From Hymenolepis diminuta (lineage: Eukaryota > Platyhelminthes > Cestoda > Cyclophyllidea > Hymenolepididae): DNA of 64,000 nt. Shown here one piece after another: positions 25,076 through 38,000 of this stretch. Under the pieces are notes generated by a model. That model worked only from the letters and a program-made list of their open reading frames with translations, was not told the DNA's origin and searched no databases. The position numbers were made by a program, and so were the translations under genes. The stretch's first letter is position 1; each line of letters starts with the position of its first letter. Where the stretch lies: the NCBI GenBank assembly GCA_900708905.1, contig CAADRB010000001.1, positions 1,194,478-1,258,477 of the forward strand, in the 5' to 3' direction.

Positions 25076-26645
25076 ATTTAAGTGTGCGTCCACATTTAAG
25101 TACATGTAAGAGATTAAAGGTAAAATAGGGAAGCATGTGCTATTAACAATGACTTCTGAATTTTTGTTCATATATGTTTTCCCAAAACAATAATACAAAA
25201 ACAGCGGTTAAGCAGTAACGTTATTCTGAAAGGAGGAAGTATCTGAGGGAAAGGTTTAATATTTCTCCTTGAGCATATTGAATTTCGCTAGTTAAACAGG
25301 TATTATGACAACAAATGACAATACCATCAAAATATACATTTACAGAATAAACCTGGGAAACTTTTATGGAATCAAAATATCCTCAACCTTTGGTGAAATA
25401 AGTGAATTTCGTTTGTGTATTCGGATTTCCTAAATTCTGCACATTTATTTTCCTCTTGACGAATTCATTTAGTGGAAGATTCGCATCCTATTGTTCATGA
25501 CTTCATTGTGCGTTTAGCGATGAGCAATTGTCGGATTCAAACTGAACCATTAGCTTTTAAGGTTGATATTTAATAGTAAACGGAATCGATTATTTACGGC
25601 ACTATGAACAAAATTCATAAATATTGTTAACAAAATTCTTTTCTCGGACACTGAGTTTTTCGATTATGTCCATTTCATGCTTATGTCGGGAATGAATTCT
25701 AATCACTCCTGTATCACACTGTAACTAGTGAGTAGATTAATCGCACATGCATACTTTCGCAATAATTGAGGTGCTATTTACCTTCTTCCAATTGTGCTTG
25801 AGCAACGACGGCCATATTATACCTCAAAGAACACCAACCAACAGCATAGTGGCATTCTAGGTTATGTTAGTAGATTAGTACTCTAATATGAATATTACTG
25901 TAGATTAAATTTTTCCCAAGAGTATGATCGATTTTGAATTCACTGAAATTGGATCAGAATGAATGAAGCGAAATCCGGTTTAATATGGCGAAACGGATAA
26001 CATAGCATTGAGTAAGATGAATGGATGGAATGAACCAAATGAAGTTCGCTTTTTTAAAAAGAAATTCAATGCTAAGGCACTTTCAGTACTTCGATAGAAC
26101 TTTCTGAGTAACATTATAAACTTACAATGACAGTGAAGTATATTAAATATATGTATAGCATTATTATTTATCGAAAAAAATAACTGGTTTCTGTGCAATC
26201 TAAGTGGAAGCAATCAAACGCTGTAGTTAAATGTGATAATATTTATGAAGTGTTATTTTCGTTCATACTGCAAATAATAATCATAAAACGCATACTTGAC
26301 ATTCAAAGATTATTTAATGATATTCATAAAATCATGTTTTGAATAATTTATATTGCTTTGATATCACGCAGGAAGAACTAGAGTCTAGTCTACCTATTTC
26401 ATTAGCCCTGTCTGATACTGGGAATATCAGTCACTACAAGGCAAACGTTTCTATTCAGACCACTTATATTGACGCACAGTGAATCCGGGAATCGGACGAA
26501 ACGGTCCGTTAACCCCAAATATTTTGCACGAATGTTTAGAAAGTTTGATATAAAATAAAAGGACATGAAAATCTGTAAGTATATGAAAGGTAGGAAGATG
26601 ATCCAAAACATAAGTTGTAGCAAATTGTCACGGCTAACAAGAACT
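25076..26645. other. Intergenic, no gene seen
   Basis: AT-rich with short open frames only (longest 77 codons, minus strand, 25980-26213). Nothing recognisable. Confidence 0.45.
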
Positions 26646-26983
26646 GAGGTCACTAATTTAAGAGTTACCAAGTTGTAGGAACTAATGAACCAGATCTTGA
26701 TGGTAGAAATTAGGACTATAGCTAAAAACAGCAAACACCAGTTCTAAAAGTAGAACATAAGGAATTGCGTAGGCTAACGTGTCTTGAATAAACCATGACG
26801 GGAAATCGAGCAAATAAGATATAAGGCAGACGTGAGACCGGAAGGAAGAGTAGGAGCCGGTGGATGACAAGCATGTATCTGAGCATGTGCAGAAGTGAAA
26901 ATACAAGGACAATTTATGAGTCACTTGGGCGAGGACGCGCGAGAGGGTACGAGTGCAGATGTACGTTGACAAGAAACGGGACA
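26646..26983 (-). mobile_element. Possible LTR with primer-site-like edge, copy 1
   Basis: Read on the minus strand, 26983 starts TGTCCC and the segment runs about 310 bases to ...CTACA at 26674, then TTGGTAAC and a second related AGTGACC within 25 bases, resembling the primer-binding edge after a 5' LTR. The last 70 bases (26650-26720) are roughly 80% identical by eye to 34737-34805. It is more GC-rich than its surroundings. No gag or pol follows, so a solo or truncated LTR is inferred. Two minus-strand open frames (110 and 96 codons) overlap it and are probably incidental. Confidence 0.35.
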
Positions 26984-29900
26984 GTTATAGAAAAAATGAG
27001 AATCGATAAATTCATCTAGATATGATAAATAGAGGGTTTTGAGTCATATGGACATAAAGACTCCACTGTGGCTATGTGGACGAATAACCGAAGTATTGTC
27101 ATAGAGAATGAAGGTAAAGAGTTAGTTTGGAAATTGCAGTCATCCCTCAAAGTGATAGGAGACAACCATCTTTTCACAATGGCTACTGCCTCCCCCCCCC
27201 GTATCACGGGACAATGGGTTAAATATATCTCATATTCTAGCCGAAGGTCAGTGTTCCTTCAAATTGGCCAGTGTACTTACGAATGTTTCCACACTGACTA
27301 GCGATGCTGCCAGCTGTGATTTTAACTGCTTTTAATGTTAAGTTTAAACTAGACTTATATATCAAATATTTAGCATTAGTTTTTGCCGAATTTGCGCCTA
27401 TTTATCTATAAACTTTAATTTTGTAATTCAAAGCTAAATCCTGAATGTTTATGCAAGTTTTCCCATTTAATACTCCACTTCATAGAGTAAACAGATTGCC
27501 TGTTAGATTTATTTATTTTGCACAAAATTCAAAGGTCTTACGAAAATTGAATTTAATTAAAATCGAATTATCTTTGAGATTACATTATAAGTACAATACT
27601 TCTCAGAGAAACGCATCATAGCAGTTAAAGTTGACAGCCTGCACTTTATTATGCGGTCATTAGAAAAATAGGATCTTATTGCCTTTTTATTGTTGAGTTA
27701 TTCATGTGATATTTTGGACTAAATGACATCATGTGGAAAAATACCCGAATATATAGAAGAAGAATATGCAACAAATGAAAGAAATTAGGAATTGGAGTAT
27801 AAAATCCTATAAATAATTCGATTTTGAAATTATCTATGAGACTCTCCTTTAAGAGGCAAAACTATTTGTCAACCGTTAGAGCAACTTTACTAAGAAATGT
27901 CACTATTATGCAAGAACAGTTTAGGAAATGACTATTAGTTATCATAAGTATCCACGTCTGATATATCTAGTTCAGAAAGATTTTTGAATTGCCTCAGAGT
28001 TCCTGTCTCATCGAGGGGATCCCGATAACTAATGAGCCAGGAGTCATAAAGTAACACAGAGATGCAGCATAATCTAACCTTCCTTTTCTTTAATTGATAT
28101 TGCATAGAACAAGTAAAAATTTTGTTACAATTTTTCACCATGGAAAAGAAACTGAAGTTGGGTAGTAGTAAAGTGAAACAGAGGATAAGGGAAGAAGAAC
28201 AAAAAGCGGAAGTATTTAATCTTAATTCATTTGAGTTTTGGTTACAAATTCCAGAGCATTAACCTATTTGATAAAACTTTCGCATTCCAAAATTCGAATT
28301 TAATGATCTGTCACCTAAATTAATGAGTAAATTCGTGTTCACGACGTCGAGTGCTTGTTGACAGATTAATCGACCAGGATGGTCTGTTTTAATTCATTTT
28401 TTCAAAATGGCCATGACCAATTATCAAAAATTAAACTGAGTAATCTTTTGGATCTTTAGCAGCTTACGAGATCTTAATATTAGCGTAATTGATTAGAATT
28501 TGCTCAAGACGAACACGAATTATATTATTAACTTTTTTATTGAAGAAAAAAGACAACTTCCCTCAGCCAAACATTGTGTATGCCATTGAGACATCTACGT
28601 GATAGGAAGCATACAGATATTTCACACATCTCATATTTCATGTTTTTCATTAGATTTTCATCCTCATTTAGTTGCGTCACGAATTTGATCTGAGTTTAGT
28701 AAATCTCTAACCGTGCTCAGATTTTTAATGAAATACCTTTCAGCTACGTTTAATTCAGTTTGTTTCTTGATCTAGGCATGTGGAAGGGGTGATTTATAGA
28801 AGCAGGAATAGTCTTGACATTATGTGTGACCCTGGAGTATAAATCGGTTTGGGTTAAGAAAAAAAAATGCTCCAGAAGGAGAACAAAGGAGTTAAGAAAA
28901 TAAATCACAGTGCTTGTTTACATATATTTTTTTATGTTTATGCATTCTTATGCATGTGTTTACTTAGATTGAATGATTTCGTACCCTAAATGGTTTACAA
29001 TATGTTCAGAAAAAAATAAAGCTACTCCTTCTTGATTGTTTTTAAGAATAATATTTATTATCTTTCTTTTATAATGTGTACTATTAGGATTTTATGCAAT
29101 GAATTATCATTATTAATACTTGTCGAGATTTTCCACTAAAAGTGCAACAAACGGATAAACTTATACTCAAAATGCCTGTAAGTTCACATCAACAGAATTC
29201 AGAGCATAGCCATCTTCAACACTTGGAGATGTGAAAGGCATCACAATAACACTTAAATTAATATTATTTTTAATATTGTTTTATTTCAAGCACGTAGGGT
29301 GATTGAAAAGTAAACCCCCATAAAGATATCTAGAGGTGTAAGTATTAAATGTCAAGATATCGATATGCTTTGAAGTCTGGGAAAAAAATGTTTCAGTACA
29401 AATACTCTAAAGGATCTTCATATAAGTGCGTGCTTTTATCGATGCCGAAACCGCCAAGTAGCGTCATAAAAAGCTGTAGGCAGCAGGTTATATAATTTAA
29501 TTCCGAGCTATTTCAGAAAATGCAGGTGTACATATAGAACACCAAATAAAATGGCACAGTATGTATGTTATCACGCATTCCACTGTAATAGATTATTAAT
29601 GGATAATTAAGTTGTTCTATTTTAAAGAGGCACTTAATCTTCAATTGCTCCGAAGCTCCTAATTAACAAAACGCACAAAATCCCAACAGATTTTATCCTC
29701 AAAATTATACATCTGCGTTCCTCTAATTTTTCTCTATTTCATACATTTCATCAACAACGTTGAAGTTCCTAACAGATTAATTAACTCGGAAAATTTATTA
29801 CCTGGAGATTTAGGTGCTTCAAAGTGCTTAAAGCCGGATAAAAGATGGGAGATAGTGGGACATACGGATTATTGTGCAAACAAGCAAAAATCAAATGTTC

Positions 29901-32900
29901 GCGATTAATACTTGTACAGAAATGTGTGTACCACTAAAAGAAAAAACAACATACAAATAACGTTTTGCAATAAACAACATTCCTCCCTTTAGCAGTTTTC
30001 TGTGGTTATTAACGTTCTAAATAATGATTTCGTGGCTTAAATGACGAAGTTGTTAAGTGATAAATTGTTATTAGATATTCATTAATCAAGATTAGAAAAT
30101 CAGTAAATAAAAGACTTCCACGCTTAAGAAAATTTAGCTCGTACTAACTAAATATTTCAACATTCTAGAAGATGCAAATTTTTCAAAATATTAAACCATC
30201 CAAATCAATAAACCCTGAATATCGCGAAAACTGACTATCCAGGGCTCAATTGATGAATGTGAACTTTAGAAAATTTAGACGTGACTCGATGAACTATTGT
30301 CGATTACGATAATAATGAAGTTATTTTAAGTGAAGTAAAACTCATTGACGCTCTGAATTTATTCTCTCTTTCTATCCCATTCATTCTCCACCATGCCTCA
30401 GGTGGTTATTTACCATTTCCTGCATTTGGAATCTCTGTCAGGATTCAAAGCTTGGTTCTTACTTTGCCACGGATGATAATATTAAGATAAATGGTTTCTG
30501 ATGTAAAATTTATTGCTAATAAATCCAATAATTTTATTTTAATTACATTTAAAACAGTAAAATCATTTCCTTAATTTAAAAGAACGGTTTACATAGCCAT
30601 GGATATGATAACTTAAGTAAAACTTTATTTCTCGGGAATCAAAGGATAATTGTAAGAGATAACAATGTTGACTTCGTATAAATATGTTGTGACACCAATT
30701 CTATATAAAAATGCTTTTATTATCTGACTGATTTGAGCTTACAGATGTCTCCTTTAAAATTCAATGTTCTTAAACAATAATTGGATTTCTCAACCCTTCC
30801 CAAATCAGAATAACGAGAGCTGAGATAAATTAGTGTTGTATTGGATAGTCTCAATGGAGAAAGAGAAGAAAGGTAGTCTGGTAATATCAGGAAGATAACC
30901 GAGCAGAACCCATTTACATTCACGGTTTATCTAGCCAACTTTAGAAACCATTAATCATAACTGATAGCGAGTAGCCTTTGTCTGAAGTTTTAAGAGATTT
31001 TTAGCACAGATATAACATAAAATCACTAATTTTCTTTAAAGTTTAAAAATTGAATAAATGCCGTAACAAAGTACTATAAATACTTTTTATAACTATGTAT
31101 GCTCATCGATTTAAATGAAACTTAATACATTGACCGCATACTCCTTAAATCCCAATTTGCTACACCCTAGTACACCTTCGGTTAATAAAATAGCTCAATT
31201 TTCAAGTTATGCAATAAAGATATTTTTTGAGCAGTCTGCATACCCATCAGATAAAAGAAGTTTTAATAATTAAGAGTGCATAACGTGTGAAAATGCCTTA
31301 TATGACATATGACCTATGTTTCAAGACTTTACCATCCCAAAGTAATAAACATCACCATAAAAAATTCTCATGAAATCGACTTCGGTTTAAGTTGTTCTAC
31401 CATCTGGTATCAGCTGCTTTTTGATGTTTAAACGTTTTATTTCCTCACTACACCCTGAAGCAACTTTCCATCTTTACTAAAGTTACAAAGGAAAATTACA
31501 TGCAACTGAGGGAAAGTGAAAGAAAATTTTCAAAAGAAAATAAAAAGAAGAGAGCGTGTAAAAGTACAAGCCGAACATTTTATTTAATTTCGGACCTTTA
31601 TCTAAATGTTCCTGAAGAAGAAATTCTCCTGGTTGCACAATTTTCCGCATATTTCGGTTTTTATTAACGGTTGTGAATAATTTAAAACGGTAAATTTCGT
31701 CTTTGAATAATAAATTAATTTTCCTTAATTAATGTTAGAAGTCTGTATCAGCTTCTCCTTCGACGTAATCTGAAAAATTATTAAAAATTATCACGTCTTG
31801 TGAGAGCATGTCCTTGTGGCTTATGACCGCTATTCTCCCCGACCTCCTTGAGTCTAGAGATTTATTCATATCCTTAAATTTAAGAATGAAGACAAGATTG
31901 ATGATGGAGGAGATGGGAGTTGGTAGCTCATTGAATGGGATTTGTATTTGAAATAGGGAAGGAAATAAATGAATTGAATCGATATTGATCACACAAATTA
32001 TTCACTGCAGCGATATTTTCCACTCCGTTGGTGATGATCTTGAACACTGTTTACGCCTATCTGATTCTCATGTACTTCAATCACTCGGATACATATTTAG
32101 AGAAGCACATAACCTCAGAGTAACCGTACAAAAAATTGCTGGCATTCGCATTTTGTAGCACTATAAAATATCTTCCACTCACCTTTTAGTCTGGGATAAA
32201 AATTTTTTCCTAATTGAAAATCATTTAAATCTTTGGAAGTTGCGTTTAAACTCTCTAAAACATAAAAGTGATGCCATCCCACATTTTTTTTAAAGCAGAG
32301 ATGGAACAAGTCAATACACTTAACTGATAATATGAATAGAGCAGATGGAGATAATACTATTTTTTTTCAAATAAATCTCAGAACGCGCCGTTTGCTTACG
32401 GGCGTTAGAACTGCTTTTTTTTTGAAAGGTTTGCTAGTAAAAAGGGCCTTCGTGCCTCTTTCAAAGATTTGAGTTAAGATAGCATTATTGGTACCAATGG
32501 GAGGTAGGTTCATACAAGGCTACTATGGTAATTTTTGTTCGATTTAATTTCTTTTGATTACAGGAGTGACAGAAATTGGAATAAACAATTAATGACTCCT
32601 CTTTTCAGCTCTTTGTCACCCTGATCACAACTAGCTTAATAAGAATAAAAACAAAACTTATTTCTCTGAGTTACCATCCTAAAATGAAGGAAGGAAAAAT
32701 TTTGCTTGATGATACAATTCTAGTTATTACCCTGTAATTGTAAATCAGTTACTTAAAATATCGAAATATTGCATTAACATACTGTGGCGGTCTATGGTCA
32801 TTTATTAAATTATTTCTCCAATTACTTTGCCCCTACTTTATTGATTTCCTATAACTACTTATTTCGCCTATCCTATCGCTGATGCATTGCGGTTGTTTTA

Positions 32901-34735
32901 CCCTTACATGACTCCATTAACTTCCAAATCCATTTTGGAGAGAAGCCGCTCCTGTAAAAAACTCAATTATACCATCCTCACTCATTAACCAGACTTAATC
33001 CACTCACTGGGTGTGTTCCAACGGGTATTGCCACTCTGGCATCGTAGATAGACTCATGTTTTTCACCTCCATAACTCCAACTCATGCAATTCAATGAGTC
33101 AATTGAATTTATGAATTTCTTTATAATTTAGACACAACGCACGAACGTTAGTTATCTAAAGCACGCTTAAACATTACTCGTTCAGTTACTAACGTCCTCA
33201 TGCAGAATTAGAAAGATTAAGCATGACATCCAAACCGTCCGTTGCCTTTTAAGATCGGAATTCCTAAGAATCTACGTCTGTGAAGCATTTTTATAGAAAT
33301 AAGACCATATTAGAGAATGCGAAAAAAAGAGCTCTCATTCACTACATTCTAAGCATAATTACCATCAGGTAAATAGATTACCAACAATTTAGTGGGGGAG
33401 GAAACCGTACAATTTGTACTTTTGCTTCACAGCTGCTTCATCTTTCCGCAATAAATGAGGTGCGAATTCTTCAACAATTGTGAATTGTGCACATTAAAAA
33501 TGCTTTAAATTAACATAATAAAAATAATTATTCATTAACCTTATGTTCTCTGGACGATTATTTGTCTTTATGTGGGAAACTGGAATCATATGATTGTGAC
33601 AAAGTACAGCAAAAGATTTTTGGAGCTCCATTCCACTAACTGGTTTATCAACAATGTTCTCCTGCCAAAATAAAACTTGTGATTTCACTTGATACTTCAC
33701 TTAGCGAATAAGAACTTGTAAATATTTATGGAGGTGTGTTTGACACGGTTTAAGAGACTGATAAAGCAGCAGACTTATTAATAGCTGGAGTGAAAATTGC
33801 TTATCCATAACATTGACCGCCGATGATTTTATTGAAATGCACTGTTTAAGAATGCATTTGAAGAAAAATAACTTTTTACACTTCCGAGTGGAGAGAAAGT
33901 TTATTAACTCAAATTCGCCATTCATCTTCGTTCAAAATTTCATTGCTAATGTGCCAAAAATGTGTATAAATAACGTTATTATTTATGTTAATGCTATTCC
34001 TGCCATAGTGGGAGAAAATAAAGAGCATTTCACTTTGTAAATTTAACATAAAGGGTCATATAAAGCTTTGGTTAGTAGAATCCAGGCCCTTTAGCTTGAA
34101 AAACTACGCATTTATCCTAAGCGAATTAGCGTTCGAATATGTTTTCTTTTAACCCCACGGTTTCTTTAACGTTCAATGTAATCACTTTGATGTAAATCAT
34201 CTTAAGTAGAGGAATAATCTAAAATCAGTTTGCCGCTTGAAGATAATAAGAGCTTAACAAGATAAATGGCTTACCTTTTCTCCTTTAAACGATCTAATTT
34301 TTTCCACTTCTATTTGTATTTTCATATTGAGTTTGAGACAACATCTTACCAACCTGGGTTTAAGCTGTTAAAATAATTGGCTAGTACTATCATGCGAATT
34401 TACCTATGTGTAAGTTTTGATTCAAATGCCTATCCTCAGGCAAACTTTTAAATTCTAGTGAGCTCTACTACATTTAAAATGCCTTTACTAATCTCATCTA
34501 CCGACTTAGGGCCAAGAAGACGAAAATGAAGCGTAATGTCATGAATAAACATTCAATATATCACCTCGTCACAAAGTTTTTACTATCAAGAACGTGGATT
34601 TTTCCGAAAATTTAGTTCCGAAACATTTGATTATTAGCATGTATACTATACCGTAAATAAAGGGAACAAGTTAATGTTTCTAGAATGCAAATAAAGTAAG
34701 GCTCTTGGCATCCTTACTTCATTATACTGAAGTTG
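26984..34735. other. Intergenic, no recognisable gene
   Basis: Nearly 8 kb of AT-rich sequence. A run of ten C lies near 27190-27200. A string near 29297 (GGGTGATTGAAAAGTAA) recalls a mariner terminal repeat, but no partner was found. Short open frames (27068-27301 plus; 31735-31992 minus) show no domain. No exon is supported. Confidence 0.4.
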
Positions 34736-35060
34736 GTCACCAATTTAGAAGTTACCAATCGTAGAAACTAATGAATCCTATCTTGATTGTAGAAGTTAAG
34801 ACGGTAACTAACAGATAACAAGTATCGGTTAGCTATGTATTACACACCCACTGACTCGTACAAAATTGTCATCGAACGAAGGCTGCAAAACCAGACAGCC
34901 TTTACATACAAGTTCACTTCCACACAAACAGTCTAGACGTGTAATACAGTTCTTCCTTCTACCCCTCGCCCTCCTTCCTCCCTTCTTCCTCTACGATTGT
35001 TCGCTTTAACTCTTGTTCTGTCAGTCTAACTCAGTAAATTATAAGGGTAGCTTTACTTGG
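34736..35060 (-). mobile_element. Possible LTR with primer-site-like edge, copy 2
   Basis: Positions 34737-34805 match 26650-26720 at about 80% by eye. On the minus strand the shared end reads ...GATTGGTAAC then ATTGGTGACC, similar to the primer-binding edge of flatworm Gypsy elements as I recall them. The upstream part (to about 35060) does not align with copy 1, so either the LTR is strongly diverged or only the edge is shared. A purine/pyrimidine-rich stretch occurs at 34950-34995. Confidence 0.3.
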
Positions 35061-38000
35061 GATTAGAGCTATTTTAAACTCATAAAAGTTTAACTTAAAC
35101 AATTTCTAAATTTCAGCGTATTAATTATATATGCTTCAATACTCACTTGTTGATATTTAAAGGTACCCATTAAGAAAAGTTCTTTGTTTGAATAATTTTA
35201 AGATTTATTGTGAAATAACGTCATGTAAGGATCTTGGAGCAGAATTTATCCTTGAAATAATAAAGTGCATCGAAAATATAGACGTCGTAAAAACGTATTG
35301 ATCACATGTCTTAATAAAAACGCAGACAACGCCAACTTGAAGGTCAAATAAGCCGGAATGGAAGTTAAAGTGACCTTGACGATCAGGATAAAAATAAAAA
35401 AACACATCCTTCCTTGTAGTAAGTCAAAATCGGTTGTAATATCTAAAGTCGAATAAAGTGTGGATTATATTAATTTTAAAAAGCCTGGGAAGACCTCCTC
35501 TAATTCATTTATTATAATTGAGGGTTGAAAAGGAAGTATTTAGGTGTACTCAGGGTATTTACTAAGATCAAAGGTATAGTTGAAGTTAACTGTCAGAACA
35601 GTGCACCAATACGGCGATACACACAGAGATTATTACGCTATAAGGCCCTCTAAAAGTTATGGATGAAGATAACATCTAACTCCATCTAAAATATTGCAAT
35701 ATAGAGTATGTGTATACCTGGTTCAAATATTATTATCTAAAGTGACAGGTTGATTCCTGGGCATGGCGTGCTCGCTGATAAAGTAGCTCCAATCCCAAGT
35801 AAAGTTGATTTAAGTGTCCGAGCAAGTTAGGCTAGATATCCCTCCAAAGAACTACTTATCTTCCTGAGGTTAATGGGAAACAGCAACCTTTAACGACTGA
35901 GAAAATCAAAAGCTAAGTAGGACTGGAGATTTATTGGACAGCTGGAAATGAGTGAGAGGGGCAAAGAGGAAGGGATAGGAAGGGGGACTTGTGTGGGGGG
36001 GGGTAGGAAGAGAGAAGCGTCAGTACTGAGCTAGAGCAATCCAGATTGTGAGTTACAAGTGAAATATGGTAGGATGAAGCAGTAGACCGATTTCGTTTTC
36101 TCTGTCCATTGAAGGTTAGGGAGAAAATATGAGTCAGTAAGCAAATCTGTGATTCAGGTACTACAAGTTGCACGTAATTTTGGGATACTTTAATGTCTGA
36201 GCTTGCCAATTTCGGGAAATGTTATCAATCGGTATGTATATGAAATTTCACAGAAAACTCAAGCAGTGGTCAGATCCAACATTTCTTCTTTGAATACCTT
36301 AATCACCAAGCCTTTAGCTTTAAACTCCTAATCGAATTCCCTACTTTCTAATTATTGACAAGGTCTTTGGTAACTGTGAACCTATAAATCCCGGTTCAGG
36401 CAGCATCTCCCAACAGTTTATTGTGTTACAAATTTTCTAATAGATTCCATTCAAAAAGCTAATGTATTCTGAAAAGATGGTGGCTTTCTTCAAGTGGATG
36501 CACTAATATCGTTATACTTTTATTTCCACACTTTTCATAATTCGACAGTAATCCCTATGATGGACCTTAAAGCTACTACGAAGAGGCAGAAGTTGGCGAA
36601 AGGTAAATACTTTCGTTGTTGGTATTTCTACTTGACGGAATCGACAAACTACATTAAGTTCAGTAATTTTCCTTCCATAATTTGCTCAATCAGGAAAAGC
36701 ATGCTATCAAGGAGGAAATATTAGGCAAGTTGGGAAAAAGTATTTTATTAATCTTTCTCCCTAAGAAAATAACATACATTTATTTTGTCTGCTACACTCC
36801 CCTGAACTATTTATCAACCTTATGCTAATTTTCTAAAAATCATAGTTGAATAAAGTTCGGTAGTCCCTAACTGACTTTCTCTCCCTCCCTTATCTCCCGT
36901 CTGAGACACTGAACTTTGAATAATCCCTCTTGCTTTATACTTTTGAAAGTAAACAAGATTATGCACAGCTCTATTAAATTGGAATCATGGTCCAATTTCA
37001 TACATAGCGTTAAGAGATGAATCTAATCTCTTTCAAATTTGTCAAAAATATTTTCATCAAATTGCAAAAATCTCCCCAAAGTGATAATGTAATTGATTCA
37101 GGACAGTGATACCCGCATTTTCTACTAGTTAAGCAGAAGGAAAATGAATCAAATCGCCGAATTCTTCTTTATGTTAGATAGCAGTTCTGACATAGAGGAT
37201 CTACATCTAAGCCAAGGGTGTCTAGCAATGGGAAATGTGTCGATCCTCTGGCACCTCCGGAGTGCAGATCAATACTTCAGAGGGTTATTATATCATCGAT
37301 CTACTTGTACTACAAGCCTCTTCTAGGAGACTAGCTAAATTACTGATGTTTGCACACTTCTAATCCATCAGGTTCGGCAACTCAGAGGTAATCGTCCCAA
37401 TTATGACACCTTAAAAGGGTGGTTACCTGGGACCGAGGGAGAACCAATTGTTAGTACATTCAACTGTACTGGTTGACTGAAAGGGAAATTTGTTATCGAG
37501 GAAGTTCAATTAGATGTAAGATTATTGTCCAAATCTCACGAATTTAATTTTGTGTAGAATATTGTGTTGTCAAATCTGGCATCAAGTCTTTTCAATTTAA
37601 GGGTCAGAAATTGTAACTTTAGTAACTTTATTCAAAACAATTTTATATTTTGAGAACTATAAGTTTCCCGACTACTTCCTAGAAAGTCCCCTGTTTGAAT
37701 TTTGTTTTCTTTTTTACATAGTAGTTTACAGATGATCCGTTACCTGCTTTAAAAGCTTTCCTAGTGCAGCCTTATGGCATTTATTGTGGAAATACTTAAG
37801 TTATCAAGATTATTGAGTAACTGTTAAATACGTTGAATTCATTCTATTTATAATGGGAGAATTAGTGATACAATATTTCACCAAGTTGCAGTGATACAAA
37901 GTTGGAATATTTTTCACCTTCCCAAATTTCACTGTTCCCATTCGGCATGTCCCCTCCAACAAAATCCTCAGAATTATTGAATTTTAAAAAGTAATTCTTA

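Noticed and set aside
26402..26972. Two long hydrophobic minus-strand open frames as a membrane-protein gene
   Set aside because: They overlap the LTR-like repeat, have no family resemblance, and AT-rich complement sequence readily gives Phe/Leu/Ile-rich frames.
29290..29520. Mariner-like terminal repeat at about 29297
   Set aside because: One end resembles a mariner terminus, but no inverted partner at the expected distance and no transposase motifs were found.
35941..36020. Purine-rich tract as a retroelement polypurine tract
   Set aside because: No integrase or LTR-like sequence adjoins it; it is more simply a low-complexity tract.
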